From Luteibacter sp. OK325 (GTDB taxonomy: Bacteria; Pseudomonadota; Gammaproteobacteria; Xanthomonadales; Rhodanobacteraceae): a DNA stretch of 64,000 bases. Position 1 is the first letter of the stretch, and each line of letters begins with the position of its first letter. The stretch is from the NCBI RefSeq assembly GCF_003050935.1, contig NZ_QAOX01000003.1, positions 372,001 through 436,000 on the forward strand. Direction: 5' to 3'. Made by a program: the position numbers and the translations under genes. Shown piece by piece: positions 33,163 to 41,310 of this stretch. A model generated the notes under the pieces. It searched no databases. It was not told the DNA's origin and saw only the letters and a list, made by a program, of their open reading frames with translations.

Positions 33163-34035
33163 ATGGAAAGAACAGCAAGCGGATGGATCAACGGATTCAT
33201 CGGGGTGGCCATCTTTGCGGGCTCGCTGCCGGCAACGCGGGCGGCGGTGGGCGACTTCGATCCCATCTTCGTGACCTGTGCGCGAGCATCCATTGCTGGC
33301 CTGCTGGGACTGGCGCTGCTGTTGGTGTTGCGACAACCGCGGCCGGGCCTCGTGCACATCGGGCCCCTGGCACTGACTGCTTCGGGCGTGGTGGTCGGTT
33401 TTCCGTTATTGACAGCCCTGGCGTTGCGGCATGTCACCTCCGCGCATTCGGTCGTCTTCGTCGGTCTCCTCCCGCTATGCACGGCCGTCTTTGGCGTGCT
33501 TCGCGGCGGTGAGCGTCCGCAACCGGTGTTCTGGGTGTTCTCACTCTGCGGCGCCGCGCTTATCGCTGGCTATGCGGCGATAAGCAGCGCGGGAGGATCG
33601 GCCGAGGGCGACCTGCTCATGCTGGCCGCCATCATCGTGTGTGGCATGGGGTATGCCGAAGGCGCTCGCCTGTCGCGCATCCTGGGAGGTTGGCAGGTCA
33701 TCAGCTGGGCGTTGGTGCTCGCACTACCCGTCATGTTGCCGACGGCGCTCGTCATCATGCCCGCGTCGTTCGAGCACGTGGGCAAGGCGGCATGGCTTGG
33801 CCTTGCCTACGTTTCGCTGTTCAGCATGCTGATCGGCTTCGTGTTCTGGTATCGGGGCCTCGCCCAGGGCGGTATCGCCGCGGTAGGACAACTGCAGTTG
33901 TTCCAGCCCTTCATGGGTCTCGCACTGGCGTCGCTGTTGCTACGCGAAACGGTGAACTGGACGATGTTGTTCGTTACGCTCGGGGCGGTCTTCTGCGTGG
34001 CAGGGTCGAAAAAGTTTGCTACGCGGGCAGCATAG
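33163..34035 (+). CDS. EamA/DMT-family transporter
   Basis: 290 aa with ten membrane segments and the two EamA halves (GFIGVAIFAGSLPATRAAVG; LAYVSLFSMLIGFVFWYRGL-AQGGIAAVGQLQLFQPF). Members export amino acids or other small metabolites through the inner membrane. Divergent from the MocR regulator, which likely controls it in response to a pyridoxal- or amine-containing compound. Substrate not readable from sequence. Confidence 0.88.
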   Translation: MERTASGWINGFIGVAIFAGSLPATRAAVGDFDPIFVTCARASIAGLLGLALLLVLRQPRPGLVHIGPLALTASGVVVGFPLLTALALRHVTSAHSVVFVGLLPLCTAVFGVLRGGERPQPVFWVFSLCGAALIAGYAAISSAGGSAEGDLLMLAAIIVCGMGYAEGARLSRILGGWQVISWALVLALPVMLPTALVIMPASFEHVGKAAWLGLAYVSLFSMLIGFVFWYRGLAQGGIAAVGQLQLFQPFMGLALASLLLRETVNWTMLFVTLGAVFCVAGSKKFATRAA

Positions 34036-34041
34036 AGCGCG

Positions 34042-35328
34042 TTATCCCTTCTCCGGAAACCGCGGCAGCAAACAACTCACCCGCCGCGTGAAGTCGACAA
34101 AAAGATACACATCGATAAGCGAACCTTCGCCGAGGATGAACTTATAAGGGATCTTCACATCCTCGAGAGAGGCATAGGTCACCTGATAGTTCTTGCCGGC
34201 CATTTCGACGTCGGAATTCACACGCGAGAATCGCACCGCCTGGCTGCCGTGGGTGGCATCGCGAAGCTTTAGCTGGCCGCCGCGCTGCAAGGGTCCCTGC
34301 GTGCTCGGCTGGTTCGAGGTGAGATAGAAAGTCGTGCCTGTGTCGAACATAACATTCTGCGAGACACCATCCACGCGCACTTGCTCGAGCACCTTCGGCG
34401 GAGAGCCCCAGAACGTCGTGCCCAGGAGCAGCGGTGTTTCGCAGGCGGGTTTCGAAGCGCCTTCGCCGTAAATGAGCACGGCATCCTTCTGGACTTCAAA
34501 GGCACCCAGTCGCTGCAGAGCATCCATGCCGAGAATGTTGCGCTCTTCGTCAATGATGGAGACGGGAAGATTCTCGAACTCCACGTTCCCGAGCTTCAAC
34601 TTCTCGATAAGGCCCAGCTTCTTGACGGACGCGCCACCGAGTGCGCCGTGTACGCTGCCGTCTTTCTCGAGAAGCACCTTGACGCCAAGCCTCCTGGCCG
34701 TCGCTTCGCCAAGGATGGAGTACCCGCCCGTGTCCATCACGAGTTGCAAGGATGTGCCGTTGACCGTCACCTCGACCAGGCTCGAGCGCTTCGGGTTCCG
34801 CTTCAGCGGAATGCTTGTAACACCGGCCGGTACGCTCACCTTCAACGGAGGCAGCGTCTTATACAGCGGCGCCTGCGTCAGATCCGGGTTGTTGAGCTTC
34901 TCGGGCGGCAGCACGCCCTTGTAGCGCTCGGCGATGCTCTCTTCCTCGATCGCGGCTTTTTGGCGCTCTCCCATCAAGCGAAGGTTGGCCGAAGCGAAGC
35001 GCGCGCAGTAGTACGCGACGAAGGGCTCGCTAGCCTTCAGGCTCGACTCGCAGGTTCCGGCAATGGTGCTCGACTGCTCGAAATTGCCGTGGACACGTTC
35101 AATCGCCATGGCGGCCAGGGCGTGCTCGACCGCGTCCTTGCTGTGGTATCGCGAGGTCAGCCCGTCGATATCGGCAACGACGATGGCGTGATTGATGGAG
35201 GCGATGAGCGCGTCGCGCCCTGTTGCACCATGCGCATCATCGGCGGATGCGGATGCGGATGCGGATGCGGATGCGGCGAACGCCGCACACAGGGGTATCG
35301 CCAGGGCAAGCAACTTCCGTTTAAGCAC
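34042..35328 (-). CDS. Exported retropepsin-like aspartic protease with two DTG motifs
   Basis: 428 aa from a GTG with GGGAG nine bases upstream; a longer frame from an ATG 23 codons earlier hides the signal. The signal peptide (LKRKLLALAIPLCAAFA) runs into an (SA)n tract encoded by a hexanucleotide repeat. Two aspartate motifs, LVMDTGGYSILG and MFDTGTTFYLT, indicate a tandem pair of retropepsin halves, as in bacterial gag-polyprotein-like proteases. Likely periplasmic. Substrate unknown. The stop nearly abuts the convergent EamA gene. Confidence 0.82.
   Translation of the reverse strand: MLKRKLLALAIPLCAAFAASASASASASADDAHGATGRDALIASINHAIVVADIDGLTSRYHSKDAVEHALAAMAIERVHGNFEQSSTIAGTCESSLKASEPFVAYYCARFASANLRLMGERQKAAIEEESIAERYKGVLPPEKLNNPDLTQAPLYKTLPPLKVSVPAGVTSIPLKRNPKRSSLVEVTVNGTSLQLVMDTGGYSILGEATARRLGVKVLLEKDGSVHGALGGASVKKLGLIEKLKLGNVEFENLPVSIIDEERNILGMDALQRLGAFEVQKDAVLIYGEGASKPACETPLLLGTTFWGSPPKVLEQVRVDGVSQNVMFDTGTTFYLTSNQPSTQGPLQRGGQLKLRDATHGSQAVRFSRVNSDVEMAGKNYQVTYASLEDVKIPYKFILGEGSLIDVYLFVDFTRRVSCLLPRFPEKG
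35245..35274. repeat. GGATGC hexanucleotide microsatellite in the protease signal region
   Basis: Five perfect copies of GGATGC in tandem, read on the minus strand as alternating Ser-Ala codons at the signal cleavage region. Because the unit is 6 bp, copy changes would keep the frame and only alter linker length. Confidence 0.9.
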
Positions 35329-35548
35329 GACGAGACTCCCTTCGAGGTTGTGCAAGATACTGAGGTAAGTCTCATACCCTTTGCAAGGCGGCTTCATGAC
35401 TCAGATATGACAGGCGCGCATTGCTTATTCGAATCTATGAACCCGCGATGGGGCGTTGCACCAACGGCAACGCCGCACGAACAACCGACAACCCGGTCTG
35501 CAAGAACAACGCCGCCAACGCCGCACCAAAGACCAGATCCAGCCACCG

Positions 35549-35677
35549 ATGGCAGACACCATTCACCTGCTCAGCAACAAGGCAAACCGCGATCACCTCG
35601 CCAGGTCCATCGCTCAGTTCAAGGCGGGCAGGACTAAGAAACGCGAGCTGATCGGGGAGGAAGAGGAAACCGCTTGA
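35549..35677 (+). pseudogene. Phd/YefM antitoxin C-terminal remnant
   Basis: Forty-two codons read MADTIHLLSNKANRDHLARS, then IAQFKAGRTKKRELIGEE, which matches the C-terminal end of YefM/Phd-type antitoxins (toxin-binding helix, usually LLSNPANAxRLxxSI). The N-terminal DNA-binding part is not found in any frame upstream, and no toxin gene follows; a terminator and an unrelated gene are next. I read this as a decayed or truncated antitoxin. The family match is from memory. Confidence 0.55.
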
Positions 35678-35704
35678 TATTAATCTGGAGCGCGGCTTCA
35701 GTGA

Positions 35705-35741
35705 AGACGCCGCCGCATCGAGAGATGCGGCGGCGTCTTTG
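35705..35741. terminator. Strong bidirectional stem-loop terminator
   Basis: A perfect 15-bp stem (AAGACGCCGCCGCATC / GATGCGGCGGCGTCT) around the tetraloop GAGA, with TTT on the plus side and a short A/T flank on the other. It lies 24 bp after the M61 peptidase stop, and 28 bp after the antitoxin remnant. Confidence 0.8.
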
Positions 35742-35764
35742 GTTCAACACGGATGGCTGAGAAC

Positions 35765-37723
35765 TTACTTGTGCGCAGCGATGATCTCGCTCAAGTAATC
35801 GGGCGTCCCCTCGATCCGCACCAGATGCGGATACTGCGGACCACCGTGATACTCCACGGGAACCGTACGGAACCGCCCCTGGTACTTCACCGTCAGCTCG
35901 ATCGGCGTCTTATTGCCTTTGGCCGCGGTAATCGCGTCGTTCAGCGCGTCCTTCGAATAGGCCGCCCCGTTCACCGCGACGATGGTGGCGCCGGTGCTGA
36001 CGCCGGCCTTGAACGCAGGGCCATCCCAGCGCACGTCGTTCACCTTGCCGCTGCTGGTCAGCGTCAGGCCGATCGAGAAAGTGAAGTTCAACAGGTGCCG
36101 GGAGGATTCAGGCCGGCCGTCGTACGCCTTCTCGTACTCGCTCTCCTTATCGTCATAGACCAGCTTCCAGCCGGTGGCCGCAAGGCCGTCCTGCAGAGGT
36201 GGATTGACGGAAGCGACGTGCGCTTTCAGGAAGCTCGCCCAGTCGTACTTGGCCACGCCATTCAAGGCGGCCACCACGTCGTCGAACGTATAGGTCTTCG
36301 GCACATAGCTACCGTTGTCGACACCGAAGAACGCGTGCGCGAAATCATCGAGCGAGCTCTTGTCGTGCGTCAGGCTGCGCAGCTTGGCGTCGACAGACAG
36401 CCACATCAACTGGCCACCGCTGTAGTAGTCCTCGCTCATCTGCCAGCTGCGATACGGCAGCGGTGAACGACGGGCGACGGTCGGGTCGTTGGTGGTGTCT
36501 TCGAGCGTGCGCCACTGGAAGCCTTCGCGATTGCGCTCGTAGTTAGCCGCGACCATGGCCAGCCCGTCGCGGAACTCCTGCGGCGACCACATGCCGGCGC
36601 GCGCGGTGAGTACGAAGCCCCAGTACTGGGTCTGGCCTTCGTAAACCCACAACAGCGAATCGCCCATCGTCACATTGAAGTTAGGCGTCCACAGGTCCGC
36701 CGGACGACGGAACTTGCCGTTCCACGAATGCGTGTACTCGTGAGCCAGCAGGTCGCGCTCGGATGCATTCTCTTTCCAGGCAGTGAAGTAATCGGCGCCC
36801 AGGCCGTCTTCGCTGGACTGGTGGTGCTCCGTGCCGTTGCCAGCCAACTGGTCTGATAGCGAGAACAGGAAGTCGTAGTGATCGTAATGGTGCGAGCCGA
36901 ACAGCTTCGTCGCCTGCGTCACCAGGTTGCGATGCACCGTCACCTGCTCGGGCGTCATCTCCAGGTACTTCGCCTCATCGGCGACCACATCCAGGTACAC
37001 CGGCGCCTTGTCGCCCGGGTTGAGCTCGACGCGCTTGAAGTACTGGCCCGCGTACACCGGCGAATCGACCAGGTTGTCGAAGGTCACCGGCTTGAAGGTG
37101 GTGGTGTCGCCGGACTTCGAAGCCGTTTCCAGGGCGGTGCCGAGCTGCCAGCCATGCGGCAGCGTCACGCTGGGTGCGAAGGTGATGCCGCGCGTGTAGT
37201 AACCCGCCGGATACAGCGCCACCTTGCTCCATTCCATGGACATCATGCGGTCGGTGATCTCGAAGTCCGCGTCATCGGCGCGCTCCGACAGGTACTGGAA
37301 GTCCGCATCGATCGAGGAGACGTTCGCCGGCACGTCCACATGGAACGCGTAGACGTTGTACTCATCGCGCTTCCACGCGAGCGGCTTGCCGTTGGCGCTG
37401 AGCTTGAGGCCGGCGAGCATCGCGATCGGGCCGGTCGGCGAGTGGTCGCCGGGGATCCACTGCGGATACAGCAGCGTCAGTGCGCCCGCCTTCACCGGAA
37501 TGGATTCATGGACGCGGAAGATGCCTTGCACCGTATCGTTGGCATTGACCTGGAGCGTCACCGGTCCGACGTAGGGAGTGTCCTGTGGCGGCGGCACCTG
37601 GTCGGTAGGCAACTGTTGCGCGGCAGCGGCGCCGGAAGCGAGGGCCACGGCAAGGGCCAGGGAGAGGCGCGAAAACTTACGACGCGTCGCGGCCGGCAAA
37701 CCGGCAAGAGAGACTGGGTGCAT
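35765..37723 (-). CDS. M61 glycyl aminopeptidase with PDZ domain
   Basis: 652 aa with an N-terminal signal (residues ~16-36, SLALAVALASGAAAAQ). The zinc site HEYTHSWNGKF is at 328-338 and the following glutamate motif LLWVYEGQTQYWG completes the M61 pattern. The C-terminal ~100 residues form a PDZ domain (GLTLTSSGKVNDVRWDGPAF, GVSTGATIVAVNG). Periplasmic enzyme removing N-terminal glycine/alanine from peptides. A degenerate relative without the zinc site lies at 16.5-18 kb. Confidence 0.92.
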   Translation of the reverse strand: MHPVSLAGLPAATRRKFSRLSLALAVALASGAAAAQQLPTDQVPPPQDTPYVGPVTLQVNANDTVQGIFRVHESIPVKAGALTLLYPQWIPGDHSPTGPIAMLAGLKLSANGKPLAWKRDEYNVYAFHVDVPANVSSIDADFQYLSERADDADFEITDRMMSMEWSKVALYPAGYYTRGITFAPSVTLPHGWQLGTALETASKSGDTTTFKPVTFDNLVDSPVYAGQYFKRVELNPGDKAPVYLDVVADEAKYLEMTPEQVTVHRNLVTQATKLFGSHHYDHYDFLFSLSDQLAGNGTEHHQSSEDGLGADYFTAWKENASERDLLAHEYTHSWNGKFRRPADLWTPNFNVTMGDSLLWVYEGQTQYWGFVLTARAGMWSPQEFRDGLAMVAANYERNREGFQWRTLEDTTNDPTVARRSPLPYRSWQMSEDYYSGGQLMWLSVDAKLRSLTHDKSSLDDFAHAFFGVDNGSYVPKTYTFDDVVAALNGVAKYDWASFLKAHVASVNPPLQDGLAATGWKLVYDDKESEYEKAYDGRPESSRHLLNFTFSIGLTLTSSGKVNDVRWDGPAFKAGVSTGATIVAVNGAAYSKDALNDAITAAKGNKTPIELTVKYQGRFRTVPVEYHGGPQYPHLVRIEGTPDYLSEIIAAHK

Positions 37724-37803
37724 GAAGGACTCGGCGAATGAATGAGTGGGGGCGCATACGGACCAGGCGTCCGCCGCGAATCATAGCCCCAGACGCCATG
37801 TCC

Positions 37804-38172
37804 TCACCCGAGTGTCTTGACCACATGGTGCTTGACCCGCGGCCTGGCCGCCGTCGTGCGCTTCGCCACTGGCGCGCAGCTATCGCCACTGCCCGCGCAG
37901 CAGTTCTCGGTGAGATAACCAACCAGACCATTCACCGCGGCGATCACCGGCGCGTAGTAAATGAAGCGACCGCTCTGGCGACTCGTCACCAGGCCCGCGT
38001 GCAACAGCTCTTTCAGATGAAACGAGAGCGTGGCGCTGGGCAAGCCCAGACGCTCACCGATCACACCCACCGGCAAGCCTTCCGGGCCCTGCTCGATAAG
38101 CAAGCGGAAGATCCCCAGGCGAGACTCCTGGGCGAGCGCGGAAAGCACCTTGATGGCGTCGGCGGTTTGCAT
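37804..38172 (-). CDS. arsR: ArsR-family arsenic/antimony-responsive repressor
   Basis: 122 aa from ATG (an in-frame GTG three codons earlier is possible). Winged HTH: LSALAQESRLGIFRLLI, VGVIGERLGLPSATLSFHLK-L-HAGLV, RFIYYAP. Cysteines for As(III)/Sb(III) occur in the C-terminal ENCCAGSGDSC rather than in the DNA-binding helix, as in the Acidithiobacillus/Corynebacterium-type ArsR. Divergent from arsH-arsC, which it should repress. Confidence 0.9.
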   Translation of the reverse strand: MQTADAIKVLSALAQESRLGIFRLLIEQGPEGLPVGVIGERLGLPSATLSFHLKELLHAGLVTSRQSGRFIYYAPVIAAVNGLVGYLTENCCAGSGDSCAPVAKRTTAARPRVKHHVVKTLG

Positions 38173-38181
38173 GGCGGGCAC

Positions 38182-38245
38182 ATCGTTTGTTTCGATATCT
38201 CTAGAATGATAGAATCGTCAGCATCAAGCAACCCCGGAGAGCATC
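38182..38245. promoter_or_regulatory. Divergent arsR / arsHC promoter with imperfect inverted repeat
   Basis: The 73-bp gap between the two starts holds TTCGATATCTCTAGAATG and GATAGAATCG, which include two TAGAAT half-sites in a loose inverted pattern typical of ArsR operators. AT-rich compared with the flanking genes. Exact operator limits are not certain. Confidence 0.45.
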
Positions 38246-38971
38246 GTGGCGTCAGTCGATCTTCCCCACCTGACCGGCAACCTGCCGCTGCCCGAGTGGG
38301 AACGCCTCACCGTCCAGGGCGACGGTGGCCATGCTCCGCGCATCCTGATCCTGTATGGCTCGCTGCGCCCGCAGTCTTTCAGTCGCAAGCTCGCCTACGA
38401 GGCCGAGCGCGTTCTCCAGCACCTGGGCGCGGAGACACGCGTGTTCGATCCCGCCGAACTTCCCATGCTCGACAGCGTGCCGGCCAGCCACCCGAAGGTG
38501 CAGGAACTTCGTGCGCTTTCGTTGTGGTCGGAAGGCCAGGTATGGATCAGCCCCGAGCGGCACGGCACCATCACCGGCGTATTCAAGAACCAGATCGACT
38601 GGCTGCCTCTGGAAGACGGCAGCGTGCGCCCCACCCAGGGAAGGACCCTGGCCGTCATGCAGGTATCGGGTGGCTCGCAATCGTTCAACGTGGTCAACGC
38701 GTTGCGGGTTCTCGGCCGCTGGATGCGCATGGTGACCATCCCTAACCAGTCCTCGGTAGCGAAAGCCTGGAACGAATTCGACGCCGCCGGCCACATGAAG
38801 CCCTCGCCGTTCTACGATCGCGTGGTCGACGTCATGGAGGAACTGATGAAGTTCACCCTTCTGGTCCGTGGTCGCAGCGATTATCTGGTTGACCGCTACA
38901 GCGAGCGCAAAGGCGCCGCTGAAGCCCGTGCACTGGCTGCCGCGGCAGCCGTAGTGGAGCCTACGTCATGA
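38246..38971 (+). CDS. arsH: Arsenical resistance protein ArsH
   Basis: 241 aa with GTG start and GGAGA five bases before. NADPH-dependent FMN reductase fold with the FMN loop [18 protein letters not shown] and the ArsH-typical stretches [20 protein letters not shown] and [26 protein letters not shown]. ArsH oxidises trivalent organoarsenicals or acts as quinone/azo reductase. Its stop overlaps the arsC start in ATGA. Confidence 0.95.
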   Translation: MASVDLPHLTGNLPLPEWERLTVQGDGGHAPRILILYGSLRPQSFSRKLAYEAERVLQHLGAETRVFDPAELPMLDSVPASHPKVQELRALSLWSEGQVWISPERHGTITGVFKNQIDWLPLEDGSVRPTQGRTLAVMQVSGGSQSFNVVNALRVLGRWMRMVTIPNQSSVAKAWNEFDAAGHMKPSPFYDRVVDVMEELMKFTLLVRGRSDYLVDRYSERKGAAEARALAAAAAVVEPTS

Positions 38972-39372
38972 CGATGAACGCAACGATCTATCACAACCCC
39001 CGGTGCGGCACCTCGCGCAACACGCTGGCGATCCTCCGCCACGCCGGCATCGAACCGACCGTGATCGAGTACCTGACGACGCCGCCGGACCGGGTGACGC
39101 TGCTCCGCCTGATGGTCGACGCGGGCCTGACGCCACGTGAGGCGGCGCGTCAGAAGGAACCGCTGTTCGGCGAGTTGGGGTTGCGCGACCCGTCGGTCAG
39201 CGACGAGGCAATCATCGACGCCATGCTTGCGAATCCGATCCTCATCGAGCGGCCGTTCGTCGTTACGGAGCGAGGCACACGCCTGTGCCGTCCGTCCGAG
39301 AAAGTGCTGGAGGTCATTCCGTCGTTGCCTGGGCCGTTTGCCAAGGAAGATGGCGAGATTGTCGGCGACTGA
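38968..39372 (+). CDS. arsC: Glutaredoxin-dependent arsenate reductase
   Basis: 134 aa. The catalytic cysteine lies in [14 protein letters not shown] near residue 13, followed by the Arg-containing [23 protein letters not shown], the pattern of the E. coli R773-type ArsC (glutaredoxin-coupled). It reduces arsenate to arsenite. Start overlaps arsH by 4 bp, so both are on one transcript. No ArsB or Acr3 efflux gene follows, so arsenite export must come from elsewhere. Confidence 0.95.
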   Translation: MTMNATIYHNPRCGTSRNTLAILRHAGIEPTVIEYLTTPPDRVTLLRLMVDAGLTPREAARQKEPLFGELGLRDPSVSDEAIIDAMLANPILIERPFVVTERGTRLCRPSEKVLEVIPSLPGPFAKEDGEIVGD

Positions 39373-39484
39373 CAGCCTGGCCTATACCCAGGCTCTCTGA
39401 TTCCAAGATGTCAGGTCTGTCGCCTTGATGAGGCTTAGATAGATTGAATTCTTCGGTCACGCATCGTCGTTAACAAGCTTTCTA

Positions 39485-39844
39485 TCAAGAACTTATAGCC
39501 GTGCGGACATACAGCACGTCCGCAGGGTGGACATCACGGATCTTGTAGCGGTGGTAAGCACGATCACTCGATACACGATCAACATGATGATCTTGCAGAC
39601 CGATGAGGAACACCGCACAGCTGTCCCAGTAGATAATCTCCAAACCCGCCCCGTCCATTTGCGGCGCAAGAGGGAAGTCCAGTGCCTCACGAGCCCGGCG
39701 CTCGCTCCATCCGTGGTGCTCCACTGACCAGGTGACGAGCCGGCGTTGTTCATACACTGCGGGAATACCAAGGCGGTGGGGTTGGGACCGTTGTTGACAA
39801 CCCACCGCCGCGACTGTCCTGCTCGTTATTTTGGTGGATTCCAA
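39485..39844 (-). other. Degenerate RHS/FN3-derived segment, no confident gene
   Basis: The stretch after the RHS immunity candidate contains a diverged copy of the end of the long RHS gene: 39751-39802 matches 41405-41456 at about 80% by eye, encoding NNGPNPTALVFPQ in place of YNGPNLTALVFPQ. Frames of 119 and 92 codons exist beyond it but neither looks convincing (the first begins inside the immunity gene). Probably leftover from an older toxin cassette. Confidence 0.55.
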
Positions 39845-40404
39845 TCTAGTATTTCGGGCAAGGTCAGTAAGTCGCAGCTCTCTTCCATTGCATTTATTTC
39901 TACGGGATCAGTGCTTGATTTTAAGGTGTAGCTCGCAGCGTCATCTATTGCAATCATCATAGCTGCGCCTTCGCTGCCCCCGTTAAAGGTGACGCCATAA
40001 AGGCTGGTTGCTATGGACGTTGCAGTACCCGGGATTTTTGATAGCGGACCATTTTCCTCAATGATTTGTTCAAAACCGTCCGGTACCTCACCGATCTCGG
40101 TAGGGCGTATCCATTCAGTTCTTATAAGAAACTTTAGTTCAGAAAAATCTGGAATAATTCCAGCCTCAACCAGGAAAGCCCTGCTACGTTCCAAATGCTC
40201 TACAGAAATTCCGTATATTTCGAATTTAAATTCGACGTCAAAGTAATCCCAGCTTATGGATAGCCACGTTCCGTTTTCTTGAGGAAAATATATGACTGAT
40301 GACCTCGGATCGCTTTGACCGTCAAAAAAGTAGGCCCCAGGGCTAATGACAGAAATTTGTCTAATTTCCTGTTCAGTCGGCAAAAAGTTTTTCCATATCT
40401 TCAT
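39826..40404 (-). CDS. AT-rich putative immunity protein for the short RHS toxin
   Basis: 192 aa. The ATG overlaps the stop of the RHS-core toxin gene in ATGA. No signal peptide or membrane segment, acidic composition, low GC compared with surroundings, typical of imported cytosolic immunity proteins. Contains YFFDGQSDPRSSVIYFPQEN and AMMIAIDDAASYTLKSS. No family recognised. The tight coupling makes an immunity role likely, but this is inference. Confidence 0.65.
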   Translation of the reverse strand: MKIWKNFLPTEQEIRQISVISPGAYFFDGQSDPRSSVIYFPQENGTWLSISWDYFDVEFKFEIYGISVEHLERSRAFLVEAGIIPDFSELKFLIRTEWIRPTEIGEVPDGFEQIIEENGPLSKIPGTATSIATSLYGVTFNGGSEGAAMMIAIDDAASYTLKSSTDPVEINAMEESCDLLTLPEILDWNPPK

Positions 40405-41309
40405 GATGTTGGTGGCGTGGGCTTAAGATGATCAGGAATCGGAGTATCGTCGGGAAAATGAATTACTTCAGGTGGCTTTGTTCCATTAGCAGGAACATCA
40501 ATTCTTGGACCACTTTTCCCCCCGGTTCGCACTGATACTCCATTGGGCGAAGTGCTTCTACCCTTACTATCAGGCGTGCTGGTCGCACCGCCGGTGAGTT
40601 TTTTGACTGTATCTGCAAATTTGTCAGAAGGCAGTGACGTTCCTATCGCCTCACCTCCATTTTTACCTGTTGCACGAGGATCATCACCTACGAGCCCTTT
40701 CGGAAGCGATGGTGCTACTGGGGCATGTCCATCGGAACCCGGTGCGTGATCTTGCGATTGCTGTGCATGAGAGTCACCAGTGGCATTCTGCAGAAGCCGA
40801 ACTAGAATAACGCCACCCACGTACGTGTAATCTACCGCGCCCTCAATAACTGAGTGATACTCAATTGTGCATGAGTTTGCGTCACAACTTACGCTTCTCC
40901 CATCGGGATCAATATTGACGATCGGGTTGTTGTTGGCATACGCGTACCGATTGAAGTTGTAGCGATTGCCAGCATTTGGCCCGACCGGATCGACACTAAG
41001 GAAGCGTCCTGTACTGGGATCGTAGTAGCGCGCCTGCATGTACACCAGACCCGAATCCGGATCGTTGACATGCCCAGTGTACCCCGGCCCCGTCTGCGGC
41101 GATCCCAACACCTGACCGCCGTACGGCCTGTAATCAGATGTCGACAGGACGTTGCCGGCCGCATCCGCCGTCGCCAACGGCGTCCCCTGCTGGTTCGTGT
41201 AGTAGTAGGTGACCGTCTCAGCCGCCTGCGCTAGCGGCGTCAGCAGAGTCAGCCCAAGCAACAAGCTGGATACGAACCAGCGACGGACGCGGCTGGCAAT
41301 GCTCGTCAT
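40401..41309 (-). CDS. Short secreted RHS-core protein with variable toxin-like C-terminus
   Basis: 302 aa from an ATG one base after the stop of the long RHS gene. A clean signal peptide (SSLLLGLTLLTPLAQAAE) is followed directly by the RHS core: YYYTNQQGTPLATADAAGN, then GYTGHVNDPDSGLVYMQARY, YDPSTGRFLSVDPVG and NPIVNIDPDG. The C-terminal ~160 residues (NGVSVRTGGKSGPRIDVPAN, IHFPDDTPIPDHL) look like a nuclease-style tip but I cannot name the family. It seems to provide the core missing in the long neighbour, so the toxin is split in two chains. AT content rises toward its 3' end. Confidence 0.75.
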   Translation of the reverse strand: MTSIASRVRRWFVSSLLLGLTLLTPLAQAAETVTYYYTNQQGTPLATADAAGNVLSTSDYRPYGGQVLGSPQTGPGYTGHVNDPDSGLVYMQARYYDPSTGRFLSVDPVGPNAGNRYNFNRYAYANNNPIVNIDPDGRSVSCDANSCTIEYHSVIEGAVDYTYVGGVILVRLLQNATGDSHAQQSQDHAPGSDGHAPVAPSLPKGLVGDDPRATGKNGGEAIGTSLPSDKFADTVKKLTGGATSTPDSKGRSTSPNGVSVRTGGKSGPRIDVPANGTKPPEVIHFPDDTPIPDHLKPTPPTS

Positions 41310-41310
41310 A

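Noticed and set aside
39493-39771. 92-codon minus-strand frame beyond the second RHS cassette
   Set aside because: Its start lies in the FN3 duplicate and the rest is Ser/Arg-rich shadow-like sequence; treated as degenerate RHS material.
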